From Ideonella sp. WA131b (GTDB lineage Bacteria; Pseudomonadota; Gammaproteobacteria; Burkholderiales; Burkholderiaceae_C): a stretch of 64,000 bases of DNA. Shown here piece by piece: positions 40,139-47,647 of this stretch. Position numbers and translations under genes: made by a program. How positions within the stretch are numbered: the stretch's first letter is position 1; each line of letters starts with the position of its first letter. The stretch is from positions 1,798,001 through 1,862,000 of the forward strand of contig JAGTJW010000001.1 of assembly GCA_023657425.1 (NCBI GenBank), given 5' to 3'. Below the pieces are notes generated by a model, which saw only the letters and a program-made list of their open reading frames with translations, ran no database searches and was not told the DNA's origin.

Positions 40139-40143
40139 GGCGC
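40139..40143. repeat. IS21 target-site duplication, right copy (GGCGC)
   Basis: Second copy of the 5-bp target duplication, adjoining the CA terminus of the element. Confidence 0.85.
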
Positions 40144-41981
40144 TGCTCGTCGACGCCGCGGTGGTGGCGCTGTGCTGGAACGCCACCTACCTGTTCCGCC
40201 TGGGGTTCGAGCGATGGTTCGTGGCACGCGCCGGCTACGACACGTGGGTGCTGGCCGGCGTGGTGCTGGCCTACGTGGCGGCCTTCTGGCTGCTGCGCGT
40301 GCCCCGGGGGCTGTGGCGCTTCTCGGGCTTTGGCGACGTGCAGCGCTTCGCGCTGGCCTGCGCGCTCGCCGGTGGCCTGAGCGCGGCGGTGATCATGGCC
40401 GCGGGGCTGGTGAAGATCCCGCGCTCGGTGCTGGCGCTGCACCCGGTGGTCACGCTCATGGGCCTGGCGCTGGTGCGCATGAGCTACCGCATGTTCTACG
40501 AGCACCTGCGCGGCCGCATCGCCGGGCCGGTGGGCGAGGTGCGGCGCGCCGTGGTGCTGGGGGCCGGCGCGGCGGCGCGGCTGCTGCTGGCAGGCCTGCG
40601 CGCCCAGGGCTGGGCCGTGCTGGGCCTGCTGGACGACGATCCCGGCAAGCAGGGTGCCGTGGTCGGCGGCGTGCCCGTGCTCGGCCCGCTGCACACGCTG
40701 CCGCATCACGCCGGTCCCGGCAGCGAGGGCGCGGCCACGCACATCGTGGTGGCCATGCCCTCGGCCACGCGGGCCGAGCGCCGCCGCGCCTTCGACCTGG
40801 CCGCGGCCACCGGCCTGCCTGTGCTCACCGTGCCCAGCGCCGACGAGCTGCGCACCGGCGCGGCCCGCGTCGAGCGGCTGCGCGACATCGAACCGGAAGA
40901 CCTGCTCGGCCGCGAGCCCGTGGTGCTGGACGAAGCCGGCGTCGCGGCCACGCTGCGCGGCCGTGTGGTGCTGGTCACCGGTGCCGGCGGCAGCATCGGC
41001 AGCGAGCTGTGCCGGCAGGTGGCGCGCTTCGGGCCGGCGCGGCTGGTGCTGGTGGAGCTGTCGGAATTCAACCTCTACACGCTCGAGCAGGAGCTGGCCG
41101 AGGCCTACGCGCAGGTGCCGTGCGTGCCGCTGATCGGCGACGTGAAAGACGCCGCCTGGATGCAGGCCACGCTGGCCCGCTGGCGGCCGACCGTCGTCTT
41201 CCACGCCGCGGCCTACAAGCACGTGCCGCTGATGGAGGGCCGCAATGCCGCCGCCGCCCTGGCCAACAACGTGCTGGGCAGCGTGTTCACGGCCGAGGCG
41301 GCGGCGCTGGCCGGTGTGGAGCGCTTCGTGCTCATCAGCACCGACAAGGCCGTGAACCCCAGCAACGTGATGGGCGCCAGCAAGCGCGCGGCCGAGCTGG
41401 CCGTCACGGCGCTGGCCGCGCGCCACCCGGGCACGCGCTTCATGGCCGTGCGTTTTGGCAACGTGCTGGGCAGCAGCGGCAGCGTCATCCCGCGTTTCAA
41501 GGAGCAGATCGCACGCGGCGGCCCCGTGACCGTGACGCACCCGGACATCATCCGCTACTTCATGACCATCCCCGAAGCCGCACGCCTGGTGCTGCAGGCC
41601 GGCGCGCTGGGCGAGAGCGGGCAGGTGATGGTGCTGGAGATGGGCGAGCCGGTGAAGATCGTCGACCTCGCGCGCGACCTCATCCGCCTGTCGGGCCACA
41701 CGGTGGATGAGATCGCCATCGAGTTCACCGGCCTGCGCCCCGGTGAGAAGCTCTACGAGGAACTGCTGGCCGACACCGAGGCCACGCTGCCCACCCCGGT
41801 TGAGCGGCTGCGCGTGGCGCGCATCGCGGCCGGCGATGCGGCGGCGCTGGGCAGCTGGTTGGCCCAGGCGCAGGCCGTGGGCGCCGACGACGAAGCGGCG
41901 CGTGCGCTGCTGCGGCGCTGGGTGCCGGAATACCGCCCGGCTGCCGATGATCCCGCCCGTTCAACCCACGGCAGCACATGA
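40139..41981 (+). pseudogene. membrane-bound UDP-sugar 4,6-dehydratase (WbpM/PglF/CapD family), 5'-truncated by IS21
   Basis: The 3' part encodes about four N-terminal helices and the dehydratase domain: NAD motif VTGAGGSIGSELC, FHAAAYKHVPLME, and STDKAVNPSNVMGASKR, where Met replaces the usual Tyr as in this family. Only the first ~28 residues and part of helix 1 are lost. GTG 40161 could restart translation, so residual activity is possible. The product would start UDP-QuiNAc4N-type sugar synthesis with the DegT aminotransferase. Confidence 0.88.
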
Positions 41982-42016
41982 AGAGTGCCCCGATCACTGG
42001 CATCGCCGGCCGAGAC
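41903..42016. repeat. direct repeat A: dehydratase end / gmd start junction (decayed gmd start)
   Basis: This stretch aligns with 43108-43214, roughly four of five bases matching by eye. It contains the dehydratase 3' end and then ATG 41978 with MKSAPITGIAGRDG, a decayed version of the gmd start [14 protein letters not shown]. The second copy supplies the real gmd start. The toxin-antitoxin block lies between the copies. Confidence 0.8.
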
Positions 42017-42055
42017 GGCCTTGCCAAGGTTTGCCAAGACATCTAGGCTGCCGGC

Positions 42056-42319
42056 ATGAGCACAATGAACATTTCCTTGCCCGACAGCCTCAAGGCATTC
42101 GTCGACGAACAGGTCAGCCAGCGTGGCTACGGCACCAGCAGCGAGTACGTGCGCGAACTGATCCGCCGCGATCAGGATCGGCTGCAACTGCGCAACAGGC
42201 TGCTGGCGGGCGCTTCGTCGGCATCGACAGCGCCGGTGAACGAGACCTACTTCGAAGGCCTGCGCGAGCGGGTTCGCGGCGCGGCCCAGGTGGCGAGCAA
42301 GACACGCAGCCGGTCGTGA
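42056..42319 (+). CDS. parD: ParD-like ribbon-helix-helix antitoxin
   Basis: The 87-residue protein opens with an RHH fold, MNISLPDSLKAFVDEQV, and GTSSEYVRELIRRDQDR, as in type II ParD antitoxins. Its TGA overlaps the toxin GTG (GTGA, 42316-42319), the usual order and coupling for parDE. It is intact and would bind ParE and its own promoter. Confidence 0.88.
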   Translation: MSTMNISLPDSLKAFVDEQVSQRGYGTSSEYVRELIRRDQDRLQLRNRLLAGASSASTAPVNETYFEGLRERVRGAAQVASKTRSRS

Positions 42320-42645
42320 AGCCCAAGCCCGTCGTCCCGCGCGACAAGGCCCGGCAGGATGTCGAGGATGCACTCAGGACCTACATGGCCGAAGACGCCG
42401 AGGCTGCCGCGCTCGGTTTCATCGACGCCTTGGAGCAGGCCTACGCGCACATCGGGCGCTATCCTGCGACTGGGTCACCTCGCTACGCGCATGAACTGAA
42501 TCTGCCGGGCCTGCGCTCCTGGCCGCTGACGCGCTACCCCTACCTCGTCTTCTATGTCGAGCGCTCGGACCGCGTCGATGTCTGGCGTGTGCTGCACGGC
42601 CAGCGCGACATCCCTGCGTGGATGCAGAACCCGGAAGACATCTGA
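42316..42645 (+). CDS. parE: ParE-family toxin (RelE/ParE superfamily)
   Basis: The 109-residue protein has the family features ALGFIDALEQAYAHIGRYPATGSPRYAHEL, read as GFIDALEQA and RYPATGS, and the C-terminal YPYLVFYVERSDRVDVWRVLHGQRD core, read as YLVFYVE and RVLHGQRDIP. ParE toxins typically poison DNA gyrase. The gene appears complete, unlike the other toxin genes nearby. GTG start set by overlap with parD. Confidence 0.87.
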   Translation: MKPKPVVPRDKARQDVEDALRTYMAEDAEAAALGFIDALEQAYAHIGRYPATGSPRYAHELNLPGLRSWPLTRYPYLVFYVERSDRVDVWRVLHGQRDIPAWMQNPEDI

Positions 42646-42689
42646 GGCGGCAGCAAGCCTGCGGGCTGCGTGGTCGTGCGCGTCATGCA

Positions 42690-42944
42690 TCAAGGCGCCA
42701 TGCGCGCCACCAGCGCTGCCAGGCGTGTTTGCCAACCCGGGCCACTGGCTCGCCATCGTTCCAGGGCCTGGGGCTCCACACGCACGGTCAAACGGGCCTT
42801 CACCACCGCCGACTTGGGCCGACCACGCAGCTTGGCTTGCAGCGTGGCGGGCAGCTCGGGCAAGCGCCTGGCAGCGGCAGCCTCGTCAGCCGTCCATTCG
42901 GGGTTGTCGTCGTCAACCGGATGGGTCTTGGGTTTCCTGCTCAT
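42690..42944 (-). CDS. brnA: BrnA-like antitoxin
   Basis: The 84-residue protein has a charged N-terminus (SRKPKTHPVDDDNPEWTADE) and a C-terminal ribbon-helix-helix region RLTVRVEPQALERWRASG, matching BrnA/COG3514 antitoxins. ATG 42944 lies inside the brnT remnant, an overlap typical of brnTA. The antitoxin looks intact although its toxin is deleted. Confidence 0.82.
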   Translation of the reverse strand: MSRKPKTHPVDDDNPEWTADEAAAARRLPELPATLQAKLRGRPKSAVVKARLTVRVEPQALERWRASGPGWQTRLAALVARMAP

Positions 42945-43047
42945 GGATGCGCACCTCTCCGAAATCGAGCTGCCCTGCGAGTGCAAACGACAGTCCGCGT
43001 TCCCGGATGTTGCGTTCGTTCTTTGCAGGGTCGAAGCTGACCTCCAT
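42913..43047 (-). pseudogene. brnT toxin remnant with in-frame internal deletion
   Basis: The 44-codon frame begins MEVSFDPAKNERNIRERG, the normal BrnT N-terminus, and about residue 24 jumps to FGEVRIHEQE, resembling the BrnT C-terminus (REVRxYEQ). About half of a usual ~90-residue toxin, including the beta-sheet core, is missing, so the protein should be inactive. It overlaps brnA in the usual toxin-then-antitoxin order. It is too short for most gene callers. Confidence 0.75.
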
Positions 43048-43107
43048 GGCTATTTATTGTGCGCACGAAAAGTCGACTGTCAAGGCCCGGGCGTCATGGC
43101 TGCCCGC

Positions 43108-43214
43108 GCGCGCTGCCGCGGCGCTGGGTGCCGGCTGACCACCCGGCCACCGATAATCCCGCCAGTTCAACCTACGGCATCGCATGAAGAAGGCACTCAT
43201 CACCGGCGTCACCG
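43108..43214. repeat. direct repeat B: dehydratase end / gmd start junction (functional gmd start)
   Basis: Second copy of the junction duplication; see 41903-42016. It begins with a fragment of dehydratase 3' coding sequence (GCGGCGCTGGGTGCCGG) and ends in the first codons of gmd. Confidence 0.8.
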
Positions 43215-44314
43215 GCCAGGACGGCAGCTACCTCGCCGAGTTCCTGCTGGAGCAGGGCTACGAGGTGCACGGCATCAAGCGCCGCGCCTCGATGTTCAAC
43301 ACCCAGCGTGTCGACCACATCTACGAAGACCCGCACATCGACAACCGCCACTTCGTGCTGCACCACGGCGACCTGACCGACGGCAGCAACCTCACGCGCA
43401 TCCTGCAGCAGGTGCAGCCCGACGAGGTCTACAACCTGGGCGCGCAAAGCCACGTGGCCGTGAGCTTTGAGGCGCCGGAGTACACGGCCGATGTCGACGC
43501 CCTGGGCACGCTGCGGCTGCTCGAGGCCATCCGCCTGCTGGGCCTGAAGGACCGCACGCGCTTCTACCAGGCCAGCACGTCCGAGCTCTACGGCCTGGTG
43601 CGCGAGACGCCGCAGACCGAGACCACGCCCTTCCACCCGCGCAGCCCCTACGGCGTGGCCAAGCTGTACGCGTACTGGATCACCGTCAACTACCGCGAGG
43701 CGTATGGCCTGTACGCCTGCAACGGCATCCTGTTCAACCACGAGAGCCCGCGCCGTGGCGAGACCTTCGTCACGCGCAAGGTCACGCGCGGCCTGGCCCA
43801 GGTGGCGCAGGGCCTGGCGCCGTGCCTGTACATGGGCAACCTGGGCGCCCTGCGCGACTGGGGCCACGCGAAGGACTACGTGCGCATGCAGTGGCTGATG
43901 CTGCAGCAGAGCCAGCCTGAGGACTACGTCATTGCCACCGGCGTGCAGCACTCGGTGCGCGACTTCATCGGCTGGACGGCCCAGGAGCTGGGCCTGCAAC
44001 TGCGCTTTGAGGGCGAGGGCGCCGACGAGCGCGCCGTGGTGGCCGCCGTGCACGACGCCGCCAAGGCCCCGGCGGTGAAGCCGGGCGACGTGGTGGTGCG
44101 TGTCGACCCGCGTTACTTCAGGCCCGCCGAGGTGGAGACGCTGCTGGGCGACCCCGCCAAGGCCAAGCGCCAGCTGGGCTGGGAGCCGCGCATCACCGCG
44201 CGCGAGATGTGCGCCGAGATGGCCGCCGAAGACCTGAAGCTGGCGCGCCGCGCCGCGCTGCTGCGCGCCCACGGGCACGACGCGCCCGTGGCCAGCGAGG
44301 AACGCGGCGCGTGA
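43184..44314 (+). CDS. gmd: GDP-mannose 4,6-dehydratase
   Basis: Gmd converts GDP-D-mannose to GDP-4-keto-6-deoxymannose. The 376-residue SDR protein has the nucleotide motif [16 protein letters not shown], the [11 protein letters not shown] segment, catalytic STSELYG with [11 protein letters not shown] (YxxxK), and [16 protein letters not shown]. Its stop overlaps the fcl start (GTGA, 44311-44314), so the two-step GDP-fucose pathway is translationally coupled. Confidence 0.96.
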   Translation: MKKALITGVTGQDGSYLAEFLLEQGYEVHGIKRRASMFNTQRVDHIYEDPHIDNRHFVLHHGDLTDGSNLTRILQQVQPDEVYNLGAQSHVAVSFEAPEYTADVDALGTLRLLEAIRLLGLKDRTRFYQASTSELYGLVRETPQTETTPFHPRSPYGVAKLYAYWITVNYREAYGLYACNGILFNHESPRRGETFVTRKVTRGLAQVAQGLAPCLYMGNLGALRDWGHAKDYVRMQWLMLQQSQPEDYVIATGVQHSVRDFIGWTAQELGLQLRFEGEGADERAVVAAVHDAAKAPAVKPGDVVVRVDPRYFRPAEVETLLGDPAKAKRQLGWEPRITAREMCAEMAAEDLKLARRAALLRAHGHDAPVASEERGA

Positions 44315-45291
44315 ACGCCGCCGCGGACCTGGACGCGCCGGTGTTCGTGGCCGGCCACCGCGGCATGGTGGGCTCGGCCATCGTGCGGCGGCTGGCGGCG
44401 CTGGGCCACCGCCGCATCCTCACGGCCCCGCGCGAGCAGCTCGATCTGGCCGACCAGGCCGCCGTGCGCGCCTGGCTGCAGCGCGAGCGGCCCACCGCCG
44501 TGGTGCTGGCAGCCGCCAAGGTGGGCGGCATCCAGGCCAACAACAGCTACCCGGCCGACTTCATCGCCGAGAACCTGCAGATCCAGCTCAACGTCATCGA
44601 CGGGGCCCACCGTGCCGGCGTGCAGCGGCTGCTGTTCCTGGGATCGAGCTGCATCTACCCCCGCCTGGCGCCGCAGCCCCTGCGCGAAGACGCGCTGCTC
44701 ACGGGCCCGCTCGAGCCCACCAACGAGCCCTACGCGGTGGCCAAGATTGCCGGCATCAAGCTGTGCGAGAGCTACAACCGCCAGCACGGGCGCGACTACC
44801 GCAGCGTGATGCCCACCAACCTGTACGGCCCGGGCGACAACTTCCACCCCGAGCACAGCCACGTCATCCCGGCGCTGATGCGCCGCTTTCACGAGGCCGC
44901 GCAGCGCGGCGACGCCGAGGTGGTGGTGTGGGGCAGCGGCACGCCCATGCGCGAGTTCCTGCACGTGGACGACATGGCCGCGGCCAGCGTGCACGTGCTG
45001 CACCTGCCGGCCGAGGTGTACCGCCAGCACACGCAGCCCATGCTCAGCCACATCAACGTGGGCACCGGCGTGGACTGCAGCATCCGCGAGCTGGCCGAGA
45101 CGGTGGCCCGCGTCACGGGCTACGCTGGCCGGCTGGTGTGGGATGCGAGCAAGCCCGACGGCACGCCGCGCAAGCTGCTGGACGTATCGCGCCTGGCCGC
45201 GCTGGGCTGGCGCGCGGGCATCCCGCTGGAACAGGGCCTGCGAGAGACCTACGCGTGGTTCTGCGCGCACGCGGCGCACGTGCGCGGCTGA
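44311..45291 (+). CDS. fcl: GDP-L-fucose synthase
   Basis: Fcl epimerises and reduces the Gmd product to GDP-L-fucose. The 326-residue SDR has [40 protein letters not shown], the catalytic YAVAKIAG and [19 protein letters not shown] 44311 overlaps the gmd stop. A decayed second copy of its 3' part lies at 52028-52506. Confidence 0.96.
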   Translation: MNAAADLDAPVFVAGHRGMVGSAIVRRLAALGHRRILTAPREQLDLADQAAVRAWLQRERPTAVVLAAAKVGGIQANNSYPADFIAENLQIQLNVIDGAHRAGVQRLLFLGSSCIYPRLAPQPLREDALLTGPLEPTNEPYAVAKIAGIKLCESYNRQHGRDYRSVMPTNLYGPGDNFHPEHSHVIPALMRRFHEAAQRGDAEVVVWGSGTPMREFLHVDDMAAASVHVLHLPAEVYRQHTQPMLSHINVGTGVDCSIRELAETVARVTGYAGRLVWDASKPDGTPRKLLDVSRLAALGWRAGIPLEQGLRETYAWFCAHAAHVRG

Positions 45292-45316
45292 AGCGGGGCT
45301 TGCCCTGCTTGCCAAA

Positions 45317-45376
45317 GCCCCCGCGGGCACTTCGACAGGCTCAGTGCGAACGGTTTTTTGGCGACGGCGCCCGGCG
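45317..45376 (+). repeat. 60-bp dispersed repeat, copy 1
   Basis: A block starting GCCCCCGCGGGCACTTCGAC and running through GGCGACGGCGCCCGGCG recurs at 47372-47431 with only a few changes. It contains one arm of the REP-like palindrome. Confidence 0.8.
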
Positions 45377-45877
45377 TCTTGCAAACCATCCGTTCTTGAC
45401 CCCGAGCCCTCGCAAACCATCCGTTCTTGACCCCGAGCCCTCGCAAACCATCCGTTCGGGCTGAGCTTGTCGAAGCCCCTGTGGGCACTTCGACAGGCTC
45501 AGTGCGAACGGTTTTTTGGCGACGGCGCCCGGCGTCTTGCAAACCATCCGTTCTTGACCCCGAGCCCTCGCAAACCATCCGTTCTTGACCCCGAGCCCTC
45601 GCAAACCATCCGTTCGGGCTGAGCTTGTCGAAGCCCCTGTGGGCACTTCGACAGGCTCAGTGCGAACGGTTTTTTGGCGACGGCGCCCGGCGTCTTGCAA
45701 ACCATCCGTTCTTGACCCCGAGCCCTCGCAAACCATCCGTTCTTGACCCCGAGCCCTCGCAAACCATCCGTTCGGGCTGAGCTTGTCGAAGCCCCTGTGG
45801 GCACTTCGACAGGCTCAGTGCGAACGGTTTTTTGGCGACGGCGCCCGGCGTCTTGCGAACCATCCGTTCTTGACCCC
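45328..45877. repeat. 158-bp tandem repeat, about 3.5 copies, with REP-like hairpins
   Basis: Units start at 45328, 45486, 45644 and 45802, an exact 158-bp period, and are almost identical. Each unit includes two copies of a 31-bp subrepeat containing CCATCCGTTCTTGACCCC. It also has a large hairpin of 24-bp arms with a 12-nt loop (45452-45511, 45610-45669, 45768-45827). Open frames across it on the minus strand are repeat artefacts. No gene was recognised from 45292 to 45916. Confidence 0.92.
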
Positions 45878-45916
45878 GCGAGGCCAAGGCGCCCGCCAGC
45901 AAGCCGGCGGACCCCG

Positions 45917-46075
45917 ATGTCCTCCCGTAGCCTGCCCGTCAGGCTCTCCAAGAATGCGCGCCAGGACTTCATCGACATCCATCACAAGGAGTGCCATCAC
46001 GTGGGCAAGCGTATGGCGGTCGGGCAGGCGGCCGAGCCGGAGATTTCGCAGCCCAAGGCAGAGAGCCTGGCCTGA
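45917..46075 (+). pseudogene. ParE/RelE-like toxin, N-terminal fragment
   Basis: ATG 45917 opens SSRSLPVRLSKNARQDFIDI, which resembles the start of ParE-type toxins. After about 21 residues it runs into a 75-bp direct repeat and loses similarity. The expected downstream beta-sheet is absent. It is probably an inactive fragment. Confidence 0.6.
45979..46054 (+). repeat. 75-bp direct repeat flanking the nucleotidyltransferase cassette, copy 1
   Basis: The block starting CCATCACAAGGAGTGCCATC recurs at 47301-47375; the first ~61 bases are identical. The copies bracket the GSU2403-type gene. Confidence 0.9.
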
Positions 46076-46103
46076 GCTTCAGGCACAACATCCAGGCGCG
46101 AAC

Positions 46104-46160
46104 ATGACGACGGTGCAAATCAACTTGCCCGATGAACTGGCACAGAAGGCGGCCAGCGCA
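46104..46160 (+). pseudogene. antitoxin N-terminal fragment
   Basis: ATG 46104 reads MTTVQINLPDELAQKAASA, the characteristic start of a small RHH-like antitoxin, then loses similarity. The nucleotidyltransferase gene, on the other strand, ends inside this fragment. A matching C-terminal piece (AMLREQLRRRAG) lies 4.5 kb away at 50632-50667. Confidence 0.6.
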
Positions 46161-47178
46161 TCGCTGCCCGCAGCGCATCAACAGCTGCCGGATGGGCGGC
46201 AAGAAGCTCCTGCAGCGCAGGCAGCCGCGTCCTGGCCGCCTCCATGACGGGCCCGGGGGCCGCCGCGGCGGCTTGCTCCAGCGCCCCGTCTTCCAGGTCT
46301 GAGAGCACCGCGGCCAGAACGGCTGCCTGCTGCAGGTCTTTGCGGGCCTTGGCCGTGTCAGAGTGCCGCTGGGTGCTGGAGTACAGCTTGTGCCACAAGA
46401 AGCGTGCGGGGTCAGGCAGGTTGGCCGGTACGCAATGGCTGCCCGCCAGCACGGCACCGCCGCGTGGCGCCTGCAGCAGGTAGTCGAAGAACGGCACGGT
46501 CTGCGCATGCCAGGCCAGCTCGGGCACGGGCACGACGCTGCCCAGCACGGCGCCCGGCACCAGCACGTCGACCCTAAGGCCTTCTGCCCCGGGCCTCTTC
46601 ACGGAGGTCGACGGTGCGCCGGACGCGAGGCCGGGCACCGGGAAGAACTCCAGAAGCGTGGCCTGCACCGTCTGCAGGAAGGAAACCGGTGCTGCCAGCT
46701 TCAGCGCTTGCCGTCGCGCCAGGTCGATGTCTTGCGTTCTGGCGGCAACAGCCACCGCGCCCAGCTCGTTGAGCAGCGACACGAAGGCCAAGGAACCGAC
46801 GACTGCCAGCCCCCCGGCAAAAAGCTGCCGGTTGTGCAGCTCGACGAGCAGCCGCGCCGCGTCTTTATCGGCAACCTGCATCCCGAGTGCGCGAAGCTGC
46901 CGCACCTGGGACTGCATCCAGACAGCTGCATCCATCCGCGTCTGCATCGCCTGCAGGGCAGCGCTGTCGGATTGGCGACAGACGAAGTCTTCCACCTCCT
47001 TGCCCGCAACCGACTTGTAGCGCCGATACCAGTAGCCTTGCCCCTTGATGGATCGCAGCGTCAGGGTCCCGGGGGTGCCGGGCAGCAGCTCAAGCTCTGT
47101 CCGCGCCCGTTCCTTGACCTCGGCATACTGGGTGTGGAAGTTCAGCTCGAGGCGGCGGTAAAGGGGCGTCGCGGGCAT
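46120..47178 (-). CDS. GSU2403-family nucleotidyltransferase-fold protein
   Basis: The 352-residue protein has a conserved N-terminal IKGQGYWYRRYKS region. A nucleotidyltransferase core follows (GGLAVVGSLAFVSLLNELG, then TQDIDLARRQ, with the Asp pair of the fold), then LRVDVLVPG and HCVPANLPDPARFLWHKL. This fits the GSU2403/NTP_transf_8 family, whose role is unknown but recalls AbiEii-type toxins. The last ~12 residues read through a foreign antitoxin fragment, so the true C-terminus is lost. A palindrome lies upstream. Confidence 0.8.
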   Translation of the reverse strand: MPATPLYRRLELNFHTQYAEVKERARTELELLPGTPGTLTLRSIKGQGYWYRRYKSVAGKEVEDFVCRQSDSAALQAMQTRMDAAVWMQSQVRQLRALGMQVADKDAARLLVELHNRQLFAGGLAVVGSLAFVSLLNELGAVAVAARTQDIDLARRQALKLAAPVSFLQTVQATLLEFFPVPGLASGAPSTSVKRPGAEGLRVDVLVPGAVLGSVVPVPELAWHAQTVPFFDYLLQAPRGGAVLAGSHCVPANLPDPARFLWHKLYSSTQRHSDTAKARKDLQQAAVLAAVLSDLEDGALEQAAAAAPGPVMEAARTRLPALQELLAAHPAAVDALRAAMRWPPSVPVHRAS

Positions 47179-47213
47179 AGGCGTTCTGCTGTGGCGGCGC
47201 GAGTCTAGCCCAT

Positions 47214-47244
47214 CTACCCCGCTGAATTCCGCTTTGCGGGGTAG
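47214..47244. promoter_or_regulatory. inverted repeat upstream of the nucleotidyltransferase gene
   Basis: CTACCCCGC (47214-47222) and GCGGGGTAG (47236-47244) form perfect 9-bp arms around a 13-nt spacer containing GAATTC. It lies 36-66 bp before the start at 47178, suited to an operator. Alternatively it is an intrinsic-terminator-like stem without a T-run. Confidence 0.45.
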
Positions 47245-47300
47245 ACGCGATCTTCCGGCTGGCCTGCCCCCATCCAGCAGCAAGGCCGGGCGGACTCGCT

Positions 47301-47375
47301 CCATCACAAGGAGTGCCATCACGTGGGCAAGCGTATGGCGGTCGGGCAGGCGGCCGAGCCGGGGATTCGCAGCCC
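47301..47375 (+). repeat. 75-bp direct repeat flanking the nucleotidyltransferase cassette, copy 2
   Basis: Matches 45979-46054; see there. Immediately followed by the dispersed 60-bp block at 47372-47431. Confidence 0.9.
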
Positions 47376-47431
47376 CCGCGGGCACTTCGACAGGCTCAGT
47401 GCGAACGGTGTTTTGGCGACAGCGCCCGGCG
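47372..47431 (+). repeat. 60-bp dispersed repeat, copy 2
   Basis: Near-identical to 45317-45376, including the CTTCGACAGGCTCAGTGCG arm of the REP-like palindrome. Confidence 0.8.
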
Positions 47432-47647
47432 GCCCACCGCCTGGCTTTCCCCAGCCAAGCGATGCGGTAAGGCCGGCGTGCACGTGATGACCTGCACTTT
47501 GACCCTAAACTCCTGCAGGTTGATGTCTGGGCGCAAAACCTTGCGTCTCTCACCGCCGGCAACATCGCCGCCTCTCCGCTGGGCCGCCTTTGCAGGTGAA
47601 CCGGTCGGATTTCAACTGATCCTGGTTCTGCGAAAGAGCGCCTTGCC

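Larger units (their letters stand above)
47179..47647. other. intergenic holding repeat copies, no gene
   Basis: The 469-bp gap contains the inverted repeat at 47214-47244, the second 75-bp direct repeat and the second 60-bp dispersed repeat. The stretch from about 47440 to 47647 should hold the protease promoter, but no convincing box was picked out. Confidence 0.6.

Noticed and set aside
41978-42050. Start of a separate short gene after the dehydratase
   Set aside because: The codons resemble the gmd N-terminus but diverge and lack a coding continuation; it is a duplicated gmd fragment.
45328-45877. CRISPR array
   Set aside because: The units are contiguous and identical along their entire length, with no variable spacers and no cas genes nearby.
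45249-45978. Open frames of 80-160 codons with repeated peptides in the 158-bp array
   Set aside because: They arise because 158 bp repeated keeps frames open over hairpin repeats. There are no ribosome-binding sites or recognisable domains.
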